Shown one piece after another: positions 44,689 through 55,226 of a stretch of 64,000 bases of DNA (position 1 is its first letter; every line of letters begins with the position of its first letter). Under the pieces are notes generated by a model. The model was given only the letters and a program-made list of their open reading frames with translations. It did not search any database and was not told where the DNA came from. Both the position numbers and the translations under genes were made by a program. Source of the DNA: Chryseobacterium sp. YIM B08800 (GTDB lineage: Bacteria; Bacteroidota; Bacteroidia; Flavobacteriales; Weeksellaceae); contig NZ_JAPDKN010000026.1 of NCBI RefSeq assembly GCF_026163565.1, positions 1 to 64,000 on the forward strand, in the 5' to 3' direction.

Positions 44689-46095
44689 TTATTTCTTGAT
44701 AAGCAGAGCAATATTCTCCACATGGTGGGTTTGCGGGAACATATCTACCGGTAAAATCTTCACCAAAGTATAATGATCTTTCATTAAAGCTAAATCTCTA
44801 GCCTGCGTTGCAGAATTACAGCTTACATACACTACTTTTTCCGGAGCCAGTTTCAAAATCTGCTCAACAACTTTCTGGTGCATACCGTCTCTTGGTGGAT
44901 CGGTAATCAACACATCAGCTTTTGGATGATTTTCTAAAAACTCGTCATTGAAAACGTTTTTCATATCACCACAATAGAATGTTGTATTGGTTAAACCATT
45001 CAATTCAGCGTGTTCGATTGCTGCATCAATTGCTTCCTGTACAGACTCGATTCCAATTACTTGTTTTGCGTTTCTTGCAACATATTGAGCAATCGTTCCG
45101 GTTCCTGTATATAAATCGTAAACCACTTCATCGCCTTTTAAATCAGCAAATTCAAGTGTTTTTCTATATAACTCTAAAGCCTGTTTGTAATTAGTCTGGA
45201 AGAAAGATTTCGGACCGATTTTAAATTTCAAACCGTCCATTTCTTCCATTAAAAATCCTTCTCCGAAATATACTTTGATATTTTGATCGTAGATTGAATC
45301 GTTTTGCTTAGGATTAATGGCATAAACCAACGTTTTTATTTGTGGGAATTGTTCCAGCAAGAAATCAAAAAGCTGCGTACGGTTTTCTTTTTCTTCTCTG
45401 TAAAGCTGGAATAAAACCATCCATTCTCCTTTAGAATTTTGTCTCATCATCAAAGTTCTTAAGAAACCTTCCTGGTTTTTAACATCAAAAAAATCTAAGC
45501 CTTTATTCTCAGCGAATTTTTTCACCGCCAAACGTATTGCATTTGACGGATCTTCCTGAAGAAAGCATTCTTTTAGATCTAAAATTTTGCTCCACATTCC
45601 CGGAATATGGAAACCTAAAGCATCTCTGCTTCCAAAGTTTTCTTCAGAACTTATTTCGTAATGACTCAACCATCTTGCATTCGAGAAAGAAAATTCCATT
45701 TTATTTCTGTAGAAATACTGCTCTTCAGCACCCAAAATAGGAACGGTTTCAAAATCATCGATTCCGCCAATTCTCTTGATATTGTTATAAACTTCTTCTT
45801 GTTTAACATCAAGCTGCTTTTCGTAGCTCATATTTTGCCACTTGCAACCACCACAAGTTCCGAAATGAATACACTTCGGCTCAACTCTGAACGGTGATTT
45901 TTCGACAATTTCTTTTACTTCAGCCTCAAAATATTTTGATTTTGATTTTTTTACTCTTGCATTCACCACATCTCCAGGAATAGCTCCGGAAACCAAAACA
46001 GTTTTCCCTTCTTCAGTTTTCCCTATCGCAACACCTTTTGCACCTGCTGCAAAAAGTTTTATATTCTCAAGAATTACGTCTTTCTTCTTTCTCAT
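44689..46095 (-). CDS. rlmD: 23S rRNA (uracil(1939)-C(5))-methyltransferase
   Basis: This 468-residue SAM-dependent RNA methyltransferase of the TrmA/RumA family has an N-terminal TRAM domain (about 8-65), an iron-sulfur cysteine cluster in PKCIHFGTCGGCKWQ, the SAM site VYDLYTGTGTIAQY and the catalytic Cys in VVYVSCNSATQARDL. It is the first gene of the minus-strand run toward the metalloprotease (29 bp gap) and the DUF6452/DUF6048 genes. Confidence 0.93.
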   Translation of the reverse strand: MRKKKDVILENIKLFAAGAKGVAIGKTEEGKTVLVSGAIPGDVVNARVKKSKSKYFEAEVKEIVEKSPFRVEPKCIHFGTCGGCKWQNMSYEKQLDVKQEEVYNNIKRIGGIDDFETVPILGAEEQYFYRNKMEFSFSNARWLSHYEISSEENFGSRDALGFHIPGMWSKILDLKECFLQEDPSNAIRLAVKKFAENKGLDFFDVKNQEGFLRTLMMRQNSKGEWMVLFQLYREEKENRTQLFDFLLEQFPQIKTLVYAINPKQNDSIYDQNIKVYFGEGFLMEEMDGLKFKIGPKSFFQTNYKQALELYRKTLEFADLKGDEVVYDLYTGTGTIAQYVARNAKQVIGIESVQEAIDAAIEHAELNGLTNTTFYCGDMKNVFNDEFLENHPKADVLITDPPRDGMHQKVVEQILKLAPEKVVYVSCNSATQARDLALMKDHYTLVKILPVDMFPQTHHVENIALLIKK

Positions 46096-46206
46096 ATCAA
46101 TTTCAGTATAATGAAGATAACTTTCTACCCTACCTTCACCTATTTTCTATTTTTCTAATAATTTTCTCTGAAACCTTTCAGTTTCAATTTTGTCTGCAAA
46201 AATACA

Positions 46207-46242
46207 ATAAAAAAAACCTTATCCGAAGACAAGGTTTTTTTA
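46207..46242 (-). terminator. Terminator after the thioredoxin-fold lipoprotein gene
   Basis: AACCTT and AAGGTT form a stem with A- and T-tracts on either side; it closes the minus-strand gene ending at 46260. Confidence 0.7.
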
Positions 46243-46259
46243 TATTTTGTTTAAGCTAA

Positions 46260-47792
46260 TTATTTTGCTTCAACCGGAACTTTCTCAACCTGTGGAGCCG
46301 CTTGTTGCTGTAAAGCTGAAGGGTCAATCTGCAATTGAGCTGCAGGATCTACCTTTGGAGCTGAAAGACCTGTTTGCTTGTCTAAGATTGTAATCAAATC
46401 CTGATCACCTAGATTTACAAAAGATCTGCTTGCTACTTTACCGTTTTTATCAACTACGATGAAGCTTGGTAATTTGAAACCATATACTCCATATTTTTTA
46501 GCAATATCAGAGTTTAAACCTCCGTCACCGTAAACATTAGTTCCAGGAATTCCTTTTAATAAAGCATTGCTTGTTTTTGTAAACTGATCTTTAGTATCAT
46601 CTAAATTTACAAATACGAAATTCATTTTAGATTTGTAGAAATTCACAACTTCTTTCAAAACAGGCATTGTACCTTCAGCAATGTAAGGATTCCAAGATGC
46701 ATAGAATACCATCATGTAAGGTTTTCCTTTGTTCTCGCTTAATTTATAAGCTGAACCGTCTTGTTTTACCAAAGCTGCTTCCGGAGCATCGTCACCAATT
46801 TTGAATCCGTTGATTACGAAAAGCATCTTTTTTAAATCTGCTTTAATCGTGGCATCTTTAATATCTTCTTCAATAATTTTTTTGATTTTATCAGTCGTAG
46901 CAGCTGGAGTTTGTGGATGTACATCAGACTGAGCCATTACAAAAGCCAATAAATAATCTTTTTCTGTTTGAGAAACTTCTTTTTTACCCTTCAAGAATTC
47001 ATTGAATAATTCTGAAGTTGTAACATCTGTTTTCCCTTGTGCTTTTGCCTGAGCAAATGTTTGGAAATCCGGACTCATTTTTGTTAAAAGATACTGTCTG
47101 TAAAACGGACTTGTTTTAATCATGGTTTCTTTATTCTCCTGAAGTTTAGCTTCGTAATCTGTGAATACTTTAGCTAGTTTGAATGAAGGATTACCCAACA
47201 TCTGTTTTTTAGTCATTTCATAATTTACCAATAAATTAAGAATTGCTACTCTAGCATCAGTTCTTTTCCATTCAACCACTTCTTTTCCAGGATTAAATTT
47301 CTTTACATATTCGTCAATGTTTTTATTCACATCGGCTTCAATTTTTTGCATTGCCTTTACATAAGTTGCCTCATCACCTGAAGCCAACTGCTGAATATTC
47401 AAAGTCTGACCGTAAGTTGTTAGGAATTTCTGACAAGCCTGAAAGAAGTCGTTATCACTTTTTGCATCACCAGTCACTACATATTCGTTCGGAAAAGAAG
47501 CAGAATTACCTGAAATGTTAAGTTTCTGACCTCCTTTAAGGAAAATAAGGTTTTGCTTTCCTGCATAGTTAATCACGTACATTCCATTTTTTGGAGCTTC
47601 AAAAGTTCCTGTAAAGTTTCCGTCTTTATCGATACCAAAGTTAGCCAATGGCAAGGTAGCAACACCGGAAGCTTCTACAAACTCAATTCTCTCTAATGGA
47701 GAACTGCCTGCAATTTTTCCTTTTACTTCAACTTTTTTTGAACAAGACATTGCGAATATTGCAATGACAAACAACAAAAGATATTTTTTCAT
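46260..47792 (-). CDS. TlpA-like thioredoxin-fold lipoprotein lacking CxxC
   Basis: This 510-residue lipoprotein starts MKKYLLLFVIAIFAMSCSKK (lipobox AMSC). An N-terminal DUF4369-like domain (IEFVEASGVATLPLANFGIDKDG) is followed by a long helical part (about 100-310) and a C-terminal thioredoxin fold (about 330-480) with GDDAPEAALVKQDGSAY and VVDKNGKVASRSF. In place of the usual WCxPC the protein has FYASWNPY, so both redox cysteines are missing. It is expected to be anchored in the envelope and to have a non-redox, possibly binding role. The last about 30 residues are Gln- and Ala-rich. TATTTTTG (47814-47821) is the promoter. Confidence 0.8.
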   Translation of the reverse strand: MKKYLLLFVIAIFAMSCSKKVEVKGKIAGSSPLERIEFVEASGVATLPLANFGIDKDGNFTGTFEAPKNGMYVINYAGKQNLIFLKGGQKLNISGNSASFPNEYVVTGDAKSDNDFFQACQKFLTTYGQTLNIQQLASGDEATYVKAMQKIEADVNKNIDEYVKKFNPGKEVVEWKRTDARVAILNLLVNYEMTKKQMLGNPSFKLAKVFTDYEAKLQENKETMIKTSPFYRQYLLTKMSPDFQTFAQAKAQGKTDVTTSELFNEFLKGKKEVSQTEKDYLLAFVMAQSDVHPQTPAATTDKIKKIIEEDIKDATIKADLKKMLFVINGFKIGDDAPEAALVKQDGSAYKLSENKGKPYMMVFYASWNPYIAEGTMPVLKEVVNFYKSKMNFVFVNLDDTKDQFTKTSNALLKGIPGTNVYGDGGLNSDIAKKYGVYGFKLPSFIVVDKNGKVASRSFVNLGDQDLITILDKQTGLSAPKVDPAAQLQIDPSALQQQAAPQVEKVPVEAK

Positions 47793-47813
47793 TTTTGATT
47801 TTAAATAATTTAG

Positions 47814-47821
47814 CAAAAATA
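47814..47821 (-). promoter_or_regulatory. Promoter -7 box of the thioredoxin-fold lipoprotein gene
   Basis: On the minus strand TATTTTTG matches TAnnTTTG 21 bp before the start codon. Confidence 0.5.
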
Positions 47822-47875
47822 AGTTTTTCAAATATACTAAATGCAATATTTGAAGGTAATTTATGAAAGATTTAA

Positions 47876-47915
47876 CTAAAAAAATCGTCTCCGCAACGGA
47901 AGACGATTTTTTATA
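47876..47915 (-). terminator. Terminator after sdhB
   Basis: AAAATCGTCT and AGACGATTTT form a hairpin around CCGCAACGGA, flanked by A/T tracts on both sides. Confidence 0.8.
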
Positions 47916-47932
47916 ATTTATTTTAAAACAGA

Positions 47933-48700
47933 TTATCCTCTGTCTGCATAAGCAGCCATGTATTCTCTGTTCATTCTTGCGATATTCTCAAGAGAAATTC
48001 CTTTAGGACATTCTACTTCACAAGCTCCTGTATTTGAACAGTTACCGAACCCTTCTTCGTCCATAGCTTTCACCATGTTTAGAACTCTACGTTTCGCCTC
48101 TACTCTACCTTGAGGTAAAAGTGCGTATTGAGAAACTTTAGCTCCAACGAATAGCATTGCAGAACCGTTTTTACAAGTCGCTACACAAGCTCCACAACCG
48201 ATACAAGCTGCAGCATCCATTGCTTTATCTGCATCTTCTTTAGGAACTGGAATTGCGTTTGCATCTAATGTATTTCCTGAAGTGTTTACCGAGATAAATC
48301 CACCTGCAGCCATTACTCTGTCGAATGCGCTTCTGTCTACCATTAAGTCTTTGATAACAGGGAACGCAGCACTTCTCCATGGTTCAATAACGATAGTTTC
48401 ACCATCTTTGAACATTCTCATGTGAAGCTGACACGTTGTAATCCCAGTATCAGGACCGTGAGCTCTACCATTGATGTAAAGAGAACACATTCCGCAGATT
48501 CCTTCACGACAGTCGTGGTCAAAAGCGATAGGTTCTTTTCCTTCGTTGATTAAGTTTTCGTTCAGGATATCTAACATTTCCAAGAATGAAGAATCTGTAG
48601 AAACATCTGATATTTTATAGGTCTCAAACTGACCTTTAGTTTTTGTATTTTTTTGTCTCCAAATTTTCAGCGTAAGATGAAGGCCTTTTTTTGCACTCAT
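47933..48700 (-). CDS. sdhB: Succinate dehydrogenase iron-sulfur subunit
   Basis: SdhB transfers electrons from FAD to the quinone site in complex II. The 255 residues have a 2Fe-2S domain ([15 protein letters not shown]), and a second half with [18 protein letters not shown] and [15 protein letters not shown] for the other two clusters. It is the last gene of the sdhC-sdhA-sdhB operon and is followed by a terminator. Confidence 0.96.
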   Translation of the reverse strand: MSAKKGLHLTLKIWRQKNTKTKGQFETYKISDVSTDSSFLEMLDILNENLINEGKEPIAFDHDCREGICGMCSLYINGRAHGPDTGITTCQLHMRMFKDGETIVIEPWRSAAFPVIKDLMVDRSAFDRVMAAGGFISVNTSGNTLDANAIPVPKEDADKAMDAAACIGCGACVATCKNGSAMLFVGAKVSQYALLPQGRVEAKRRVLNMVKAMDEEGFGNCSNTGACEVECPKGISLENIARMNREYMAAYADRG

Positions 48701-48724
48701 AATTATTTATTTATAGGTTGGAGA

Positions 48725-50737
48725 TTATTTGTAACTTCTCGCTTTAACTTCGATGTTCTCATAGATAAGGTCTTCTTTGTGCAGAACTTCTTGTTTGATA
48801 TCATCACCCTGATATTCCCAAGCTCCTACATATTTAAAGTTAACATCATCTCTTTCTGCCTCACCTTCAGGAGTAGAATGGTCTTCTCTGAAATGCCCAC
48901 CACAAGATTCGTTTCTGTGTAAAGCATCGATAGCCATTAACTGTCCTAATTCGATAAAGTCTGCAACTCTGAATGCTTTTTCAAGCTCGGTGTTCATTCC
49001 TTCAGCTTCACCCATTACTTTTACGTCTTTCCAGAAATCTTTTTTCACTTGATCGATTTCTTCAATAGCTTCTCTTAAACCTTCAGGAGTTCTTCCCATT
49101 CCCACTTTATTCCACATAATGTGTCCTAATTTTTTGTGGAAATAATCTACAGAATGTGTTCCTTTATTATTAACAAAGAAGTTTACTTTGTCTTTAATTT
49201 CTTTTTCAGCTGCATCAAACTCAGCAGAATTTGTAGGAATTTCTCCTGTTCTGATGTCTGCAGAAAGATAATCTGCAATCGTGTAAGGAAGAACGAAGTA
49301 TCCGTCTGCCAAACCTTGCATTAATGCAGAAGCTCCCAATCTGTTTGCTCCGTGATCTGAGAAGTTTGCTTCACCAATTACGAAACATCCAGGAATTGTA
49401 GATTGTAAGTTGTAATCAACCCAAACACCACCCATTGTATAGTGTACTGCAGGATAAATCTTCATTGGAGTTTTGTAAGGATCATCCGCAGTAATTTTTT
49501 CATACATAACGAATAAGTTACCATACTTTTCTTCAATCCAAGCTTTTCCTAAGTCGTAGATCTGCTGATCTGTAGGATTGTGAATATGTTTTTCGATAGC
49601 GGCTTCTTTACCTTTCTTAGTAATTTCTGTAGAGAAATCAAGGTAAACACCTTCTTTAGTATCATTATTTTCGATTCCGAAACCAGCATCACATCTTTCT
49701 TTACCAGCTCTAGACGCAACGTCACGAGGCACTAAGTTTCCGAATGCAGGATATCTTCTTTCTAAATAGTAATCTCTATCTTCTTCTTTAATGTTTTCAG
49801 GTCTCAATTTACCTTCTCTGATGGCAACTGAATCTTCAATTTTCTTAGGAACCCAGATTCTTCCAGAGTTTCTAAGAGATTCAGACATCAAAGTCAGTTT
49901 AGACTGCTGTGTTCCGTGAACCGGAATACAAGTCGGGTGAATCTGTACATAACAAGGGTTTGCGAAGTATGCTCCTTTTTTGTGGATTTTCCAGGCTGCA
50001 GAAACGTTTGAACCCATTGCGTTGGTAGAAAGGAAATATACGTTTCCGTAACCTCCTGAAGCAATTACCACTGCGTGAGCTGAGTGTCTTTCGATTTCAC
50101 CTGTCACTAGGTTTCTTGCGATAATTCCTCTTGCTTTTCCGTCTACGATTACCAATTCAAGCATTTCGTGACGGTTGTACATTTTTACTCTTCCTTTTCC
50201 GATTTGACGGCTTAATGAAGAATATGCACCTAATAATAACTGTTGACCAGTTTGTCCTTTTGCGTAGAAAGTTCTTTTTACCTGAACTCCACCAAATGAA
50301 CGGTTATCTAATTGTCCGCCGTAATCTCTACCAAATGGAACTCCTTGAGAAACACACTGGTCAATAATATTTGCAGAAACTTCAGCTAATCTGTAAACGT
50401 TTGCCTCTCTTGCTCTATAGTCACCACCTTTGATGGTATCGTAGAACAATCTGTAAGTAGAGTCACCATCACCTTGATAGTTTTTAGCAGCATTGATACC
50501 ACCTTGTGCAGCAATAGAGTGTGCTCTTCTTGGTGAATCTTGGTAGCAGAATGCTTTTACATTATATCCTTGCTCAGCTAAAGTAGCTGCAGCAGAACCA
50601 CCTGCCAAACCTGTACCTACAACAATAATATCAATCTTATCTCTGTTGTTTGGTGCAACAAGGTTCATATGGTCTTTATGATTTTTCCACTTATCCTTTA
50701 AAGGACCTCCTGGAATTTTCGAATCTAATTTACTCAT
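48725..50737 (-). CDS. sdhA: Succinate dehydrogenase flavoprotein subunit
   Basis: SdhA oxidises succinate to fumarate. The 670-residue flavoprotein has the FAD Rossmann motif [19 protein letters not shown] (about 38-56), the covalent FAD histidine in [15 protein letters not shown], the active-site region HPTCIP, and the C-terminal [11 protein letters not shown]. It is long, as in Bacteroidetes-type (type B) enzymes, with a single cytochrome b subunit and no sdhD. Confidence 0.96.
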   Translation of the reverse strand: MSKLDSKIPGGPLKDKWKNHKDHMNLVAPNNRDKIDIIVVGTGLAGGSAAATLAEQGYNVKAFCYQDSPRRAHSIAAQGGINAAKNYQGDGDSTYRLFYDTIKGGDYRAREANVYRLAEVSANIIDQCVSQGVPFGRDYGGQLDNRSFGGVQVKRTFYAKGQTGQQLLLGAYSSLSRQIGKGRVKMYNRHEMLELVIVDGKARGIIARNLVTGEIERHSAHAVVIASGGYGNVYFLSTNAMGSNVSAAWKIHKKGAYFANPCYVQIHPTCIPVHGTQQSKLTLMSESLRNSGRIWVPKKIEDSVAIREGKLRPENIKEEDRDYYLERRYPAFGNLVPRDVASRAGKERCDAGFGIENNDTKEGVYLDFSTEITKKGKEAAIEKHIHNPTDQQIYDLGKAWIEEKYGNLFVMYEKITADDPYKTPMKIYPAVHYTMGGVWVDYNLQSTIPGCFVIGEANFSDHGANRLGASALMQGLADGYFVLPYTIADYLSADIRTGEIPTNSAEFDAAEKEIKDKVNFFVNNKGTHSVDYFHKKLGHIMWNKVGMGRTPEGLREAIEEIDQVKKDFWKDVKVMGEAEGMNTELEKAFRVADFIELGQLMAIDALHRNESCGGHFREDHSTPEGEAERDDVNFKYVGAWEYQGDDIKQEVLHKEDLIYENIEVKARSYK

Positions 50738-50753
50738 AATTAGTATATTGATA

Positions 50754-51416
50754 TTATTGAGTTACGTAATGAAAAATTGCAATAAAAATAAAACCTGCAG
50801 GAATCAAGATTGAATACCAGTTTCCGAAAGCTTTAATAACAGGAGTGTATTTAGGGTGTCTTGCTCCAATCGACTGGAAAGAAGACTGGAAACCGTGTGA
50901 CAAATGCAGACCTAATAATCCGAAAGCCACAACATAAAGTGCAACTCTCCAAAGATCGTGAAACTTGTGGTGAAGCTCAGCGAAGTATCTTGTTTCATCT
51001 GGAGTATTTCCCTGAATGTATTTGTAATTCATTTCAGGAAAATAAAAATCGTAGAAATGCAATACCAAGAAAGCTAAGATCACAGCTCCGGAAATAATCA
51101 TATTTCTAGACATCCATGTAGAATTAGCTGCTCCGTTGTTGTTCGCATATTTAATCGGACGAGCCTTGTTGTTCTTAATCTCAAGAACGAACCCCATTGC
51201 AAAATGGAAAATCACTGCAAACATCAAAATCGGCTGCATCAGATACTGCACCGCCGGATTGTATCCCATAAAATGAGAAGCCTCATTAAAAACATCTTCG
51301 CTGAAAACGGATGTCATGTTGGTAGATAGATGCATCACTAAGAATATCAGCAAAAACATTGCTGAAAGTGCCATAGCATATTTTCTACCTATTGTAGAAC
51401 TTGTTAAACCTGCCAT
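50754..51416 (-). CDS. sdhC: Succinate dehydrogenase cytochrome b subunit
   Basis: This 220-residue five-helix membrane anchor of type B complex II binds two hemes. Start chosen at ATG 51416 ([21 protein letters not shown]) over 51443. Heme histidines are visible in [30 protein letters not shown] and LHLSHGF. A TAATTTTG promoter (51441-51448, minus strand) lies 24 bp upstream and an AGTGAG/CTCACT hairpin (51471-51486) lies near its -33 region. Confidence 0.94.
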   Translation of the reverse strand: MAGLTSSTIGRKYAMALSAMFLLIFLVMHLSTNMTSVFSEDVFNEASHFMGYNPAVQYLMQPILMFAVIFHFAMGFVLEIKNNKARPIKYANNNGAANSTWMSRNMIISGAVILAFLVLHFYDFYFPEMNYKYIQGNTPDETRYFAELHHKFHDLWRVALYVVAFGLLGLHLSHGFQSSFQSIGARHPKYTPVIKAFGNWYSILIPAGFIFIAIFHYVTQ

Positions 51417-51440
51417 ATTAAGTTTAAATTTGAATTTCCA

Positions 51441-51486
51441 CAAAATTATGAAATGTTAACAATACTAAAAAGTGAGAAATCTCACT
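51441..51486 (-). promoter_or_regulatory. sdhCAB promoter with a nearby inverted repeat
   Basis: TAATTTTG on the minus strand at 51441-51448 is a TAnnTTTG box. AGTGAG-AAAT-CTCACT at 51471-51486 lies about 25 bp upstream and is a possible operator for regulation of complex II. Confidence 0.5.
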
Positions 51487-51561
51487 ATTAGACAGTTTGT
51501 AATCTTTCTAAATAAGATTCATAAGTATATTAAATACAAGAAAAAGCATTAAAATTTGAGA

Positions 51562-53337
51562 TTACTTTAATTGATAAATTTCACCTTCAAACTTTACCAT
51601 TTTAGTCGAAGCCGGAAAGTTTTTGATTTCTATTTTTTTTATTCTGCGTGAAGAAACATACGGATTGATAATATATTGTTGAATTTTATCTTTATCCTCG
51701 GAAGAATTTATCCAAAAGATGACCTTGTTTCCTTTTTTCACGGAAATAACATTTTCTTTTTTATAATGATGAACTAAAAACTCATCTTTCTGATTTTCAA
51801 ATAGGTTAAAAGAAATTCTCACGATAAAAAATACTGTAATCGCTAAAATTACATTTGAAATATTTCTAAAACTGAGTTTATCAAGCATAAATTTCAGAAA
51901 ATAAATAATTCCAAACAGGAGAAAAACCTCAGCCAAATTCAAAGGAATATTTTCAAAGAAAACGGCATCGAAATCAGCAAACCAATGAATCACTTTCAGC
52001 AAAATCTTAATAATAAAATCGTAACACCCACTAATTATTTCAAAATCTAAATTAAAACCCATCAAAGCTGTCATTAAAAAAGAAAATATAATAATCAACT
52101 CAGAAAACGGAACGATTATAAAATTGGCGAGAATGGAAATCAATGAGAACTGATGAAAATAATATAAAACCAGAGGCAAAGTTGCCAATTGCGCCGCAAC
52201 AGAGATTGAAATTGTATTATAGATAAGTTTTTTGAAAAAATTATCCTGTCTCGGAAGATATTTTAGAATGGGTTGATTGAGCCAATAAATACCTAAAACC
52301 GCCAGAAAACTCAACTGAAAACCTACATCAAAAATCTGTTGCGTATCAATAATCAAAATAATAAACGCCGAAAGTGCCATTGAATGGAGCAAATCTGGTT
52401 TCCGTTGAAGTAAAACATAAATAAAATATACCGAAATCATGATGCAAGACCTTACAACAGAATTTCCAAATCCAATGAAAAATGCAAAAATCCAGATGAA
52501 TAGCAAACTGATAACGATGGCATATTTTTTCATACGAACAGACGAAAACCTCATCATCAGAAAATAAAACATTCCGAAAATTACAACGATATGCGTTCCT
52601 GAAATAGCAAGAAAATGCACCAATCCGGAACGGTTAAAATCCTGAACAGTTTCAGCATCAATTTCAGTGCGGTCTGCAAGAATAATTCCTTTTAAAAATT
52701 CACGACTGCGGAAAGACATTTCAGAATTATTGATTTTCTGTAAAGTTTCCAGACGTTTTTGCTTTATCTTTTCTGTAAAACTCAAATCGCTTCTTGCAGC
52801 AGAAGAAATTTCTCCGTTAATATAACATTGATAGAAAATATTTTTCCGCTTTAAATATTTTGAATAGTCAAACTGAAAATCGTGTTCCGGTGATTTGGGC
52901 TGAACAAGATAGGCTTTCGCTTTGTAATAATGATTAAAATCTAATTCTTTCTGAGATTTTTCAATATTAACAATGGCATCAAATATTTTACCATCAACTT
53001 CAATTGAGGTTTCATACTTCTTATATTTTTCGTTTGAATTTAATTTTTTAGAAACTTTAAAAATGATGGTTTCATTGGTTTTTAAATCAACCTTTTGAGT
53101 AGTAGAATTATTATAAAAATGAAAAGTAATTCCCAATCCGAAAAAGAAAATCATCAAAAGCAGGCTTCTGATTTTAAATAAAATATGAGTTTTCAGAAAA
53201 AACAATCCGAAAACAAAAATCAAAAAAGCGACAATTAAAAAGATTGAGTTTTGCTTTAAAGAAAACTCATCCTGAAAGAAAATCCCAAGAATAAAACAGA
53301 GTACAACAATCAAAAGAGGCTGCTTGTTCAAAATCAT
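51562..53337 (-). CDS. comEC: ComEC/Rec2 family competence protein
   Basis: ComEC forms the inner membrane channel for single-stranded DNA uptake. The 591 residues contain an N-terminal membrane stretch, a soluble OB-like (DUF4131) part (about 80-200), and a core of several membrane helices with the family signature HFLAISGTHIVVIFG (about 241) and VVRSCIMISVYF. It lacks the C-terminal metallo-beta-lactamase domain of longer homologues. It appears monocistronic between sdhC and lpxB. Confidence 0.88.
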   Translation of the reverse strand: MILNKQPLLIVVLCFILGIFFQDEFSLKQNSIFLIVAFLIFVFGLFFLKTHILFKIRSLLLMIFFFGLGITFHFYNNSTTQKVDLKTNETIIFKVSKKLNSNEKYKKYETSIEVDGKIFDAIVNIEKSQKELDFNHYYKAKAYLVQPKSPEHDFQFDYSKYLKRKNIFYQCYINGEISSAARSDLSFTEKIKQKRLETLQKINNSEMSFRSREFLKGIILADRTEIDAETVQDFNRSGLVHFLAISGTHIVVIFGMFYFLMMRFSSVRMKKYAIVISLLFIWIFAFFIGFGNSVVRSCIMISVYFIYVLLQRKPDLLHSMALSAFIILIIDTQQIFDVGFQLSFLAVLGIYWLNQPILKYLPRQDNFFKKLIYNTISISVAAQLATLPLVLYYFHQFSLISILANFIIVPFSELIIIFSFLMTALMGFNLDFEIISGCYDFIIKILLKVIHWFADFDAVFFENIPLNLAEVFLLFGIIYFLKFMLDKLSFRNISNVILAITVFFIVRISFNLFENQKDEFLVHHYKKENVISVKKGNKVIFWINSSEDKDKIQQYIINPYVSSRRIKKIEIKNFPASTKMVKFEGEIYQLK

Positions 53338-53392
53338 TTGTGTTTGAACAAACTAAGTTAGAAAATTTTAGAATACCGAAATAGATTTATTT

Positions 53393-54502
53393 CTATTTTT
53401 TGAGATTTAAAATTACATCAGCCGCATTTTCACTTGCCCCTTTTCCGCCCAATTTTTCTCTGAGTAATTTAAAATTTTGAAGCATTTCACTTCTTTTTTC
53501 ACCATCAATAATGAAATTTAATTCTTTGACTAGATTTTTAGTATTAAGCTCGCTTTGAATTAATTCTTTCACCACTTCCCTATCCATAATCAGATTTACC
53601 AAAGAAATATATTTGATGTTTTTGACTAATCTTTTGGCGATGGCGTAAGAAATTTTGCTTCCGCGATAGCAAACTACTTCCGGAATATTCAACAGAGCAG
53701 TTTCTAAAGTTGCAGTTCCCGAAGTCACCAAAGCTGCTTTTGAACACCTCAGCAAATCATAGGTTTTATTGGAAACGAAATGCACATTTTCATCAACATA
53801 TTTTTGATAAAATTCTTTTTCAAGACTTGGTGCACCCGCAATCACAAACTGATAATTTTCAAAATGCGGACGAACAGAAAGCATCATTTCCAACATTTTT
53901 TCTACTTCCTGTTTTCTGGAACCCGGTAAAAGTGCAATGATTTCTTTTTCATTTAAACCGTTTTCAGTTTTAAAATCATCAACAGAAATATTCTGAAGCG
54001 TAGAAATCGCATCCAATAAAGGATGACCTACAAAATGAGATTTCACACCATGTTTGTGATAAAAATCTTCCTCGAAAGGTAAAATCACCATCATTTCATC
54101 AACATATTTTTTGATGATTTCAACACGACCTTCTTTCCAAGCCCAAAGTTGAGGAGAAATATAGTAGACTACTTTTATGCCCAATTCTTTTGCAAACTTG
54201 GCAATTCGCAAATTAAAACCGGGATAATCAACCAAGATTAAAACATCAGGTTGGTTGTTTTTAATATCTTCTTTACAAATTTTAATATTATTTAAAATCG
54301 TTCGTAGATTCATCGCAACTTCCAAAAAGCCCATAAAAGCCAAGTCACGGTAATGTTTTACCAAAGTACCGCCTTGTTTCTGCATCAAATCTCCGCCCCA
54401 AAATCTGAATTCTGCGTTGGAGTCTTTTTCTTTTAAAGCTTTCATTAAATTGCTGCCGTGCAAATCTCCGGAAGCTTCACCTGCGATGATATAATATTTC
54501 AT
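53393..54502 (-). CDS. lpxB: Lipid-A-disaccharide synthase
   Basis: LpxB joins UDP-2,3-diacylglucosamine and lipid X to form the lipid A disaccharide (GT19). I start at ATG 54502, giving MKYYIIAGEASGDLHGSNL, the family N-terminus; the longer frame from 54544 adds 14 residues not seen in homologues. Further motifs are VDYPGFNLRIAK, YYISPQLWAWKEGR, PFEEDFYHKH, FVGHPLLD, LLPGSRKQEV and SGTATLETALL. Outer membrane lipid A synthesis is expected. Confidence 0.95.
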   Translation of the reverse strand: MKYYIIAGEASGDLHGSNLMKALKEKDSNAEFRFWGGDLMQKQGGTLVKHYRDLAFMGFLEVAMNLRTILNNIKICKEDIKNNQPDVLILVDYPGFNLRIAKFAKELGIKVVYYISPQLWAWKEGRVEIIKKYVDEMMVILPFEEDFYHKHGVKSHFVGHPLLDAISTLQNISVDDFKTENGLNEKEIIALLPGSRKQEVEKMLEMMLSVRPHFENYQFVIAGAPSLEKEFYQKYVDENVHFVSNKTYDLLRCSKAALVTSGTATLETALLNIPEVVCYRGSKISYAIAKRLVKNIKYISLVNLIMDREVVKELIQSELNTKNLVKELNFIIDGEKRSEMLQNFKLLREKLGGKGASENAADVILNLKK

Positions 54503-54577
54503 AAGCAACGAATGATGAGTGATAATTGATTTTCTGAATCTCAAATATCAAACCTCAAATTTCAAAATAGAAATGAG

Positions 54578-54585
54578 TAAATTTG
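54578..54585 (+). promoter_or_regulatory. Promoter -7 box of the DUF2480 gene
   Basis: TAAATTTG is a TAnnTTTG box 22 bp before the start codon. Confidence 0.55.
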
Positions 54586-54607
54586 CTTCAAAGATAATGA
54601 TAAAAAA

Positions 54608-55117
54608 ATGTCAGAAGAATTTGAAATAAAAAATAAAGTAGCAGCAAGCGGATTGATCAACTTTGACCTTACTGATTTGGTTCCCAAAGGCGCAAGAAAA
54701 GGGATTGATTTAAAAGATTTCCTTTTCATGGAAATGATTTTAAAAGAGAAAGATTTTCGTGAAAAAGTAGCAGCTATCAATACTGAAGAATACAAAGATG
54801 CTTTCGTTTACGTTTACAACTCTGTAGATGCAATTGTTCCGCTTTGGGCGTATTTTTTAATCACTGCTAAATTAACAGACATTACAAAGAAAATTGTTTT
54901 CGGAAATTTAGAAAATTTAGAAATAATCTTAATGCATGATGCGATCAACAGCCATGACTTTTCTGTAATGGAAGGAAAAAGAGTTTTGGTAAAAGGCTGT
55001 TCTGACAAGCTAATTCCAGAAAATGCATATGTAGAATTGGTAGAAAAAATTCAGCCGATTGTAAAATCTCTTATGTTTGGTGAGGCTTGTTCGAATGTTC
55101 CTATTTTGAAAAACTAA
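54608..55117 (+). CDS. DUF2480 family protein
   Basis: This 169-residue cytoplasmic protein has the conserved layout of the Bacteroidetes DUF2480 family: an N-terminal IKNKVAASGLINFDLTDL, then KGIDLKDFLFMEMILKEKDFRE, then PLWAYFLI and VLVKGCSDKLIPENAYV, and a C-terminal SLMFGEACSNVPI with a Cys. Function unknown. It is divergent from lpxB. Confidence 0.88.
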   Translation: MSEEFEIKNKVAASGLINFDLTDLVPKGARKGIDLKDFLFMEMILKEKDFREKVAAINTEEYKDAFVYVYNSVDAIVPLWAYFLITAKLTDITKKIVFGNLENLEIILMHDAINSHDFSVMEGKRVLVKGCSDKLIPENAYVELVEKIQPIVKSLMFGEACSNVPILKN

Positions 55118-55186
55118 ACTTACCATTCCATATTTCCGTCATACAAGTTTGTTATAAATTAAATCAGACATTGTCAATATTTTTGA

Positions 55187-55194
55187 TAACTTTG
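55187..55194 (+). promoter_or_regulatory. Promoter -7 box of the DUF937 gene
   Basis: TAACTTTG matches TAnnTTTG 32 bp before the start codon. Confidence 0.55.
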
Positions 55195-55226
55195 AGTTTA
55201 TTAACACATAAAAAACAAACACAAAA

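Noticed and set aside
51562..53337. Truncated comEC
   Set aside because: The missing metallo-beta-lactamase domain is also missing in many homologues; the channel core is complete.
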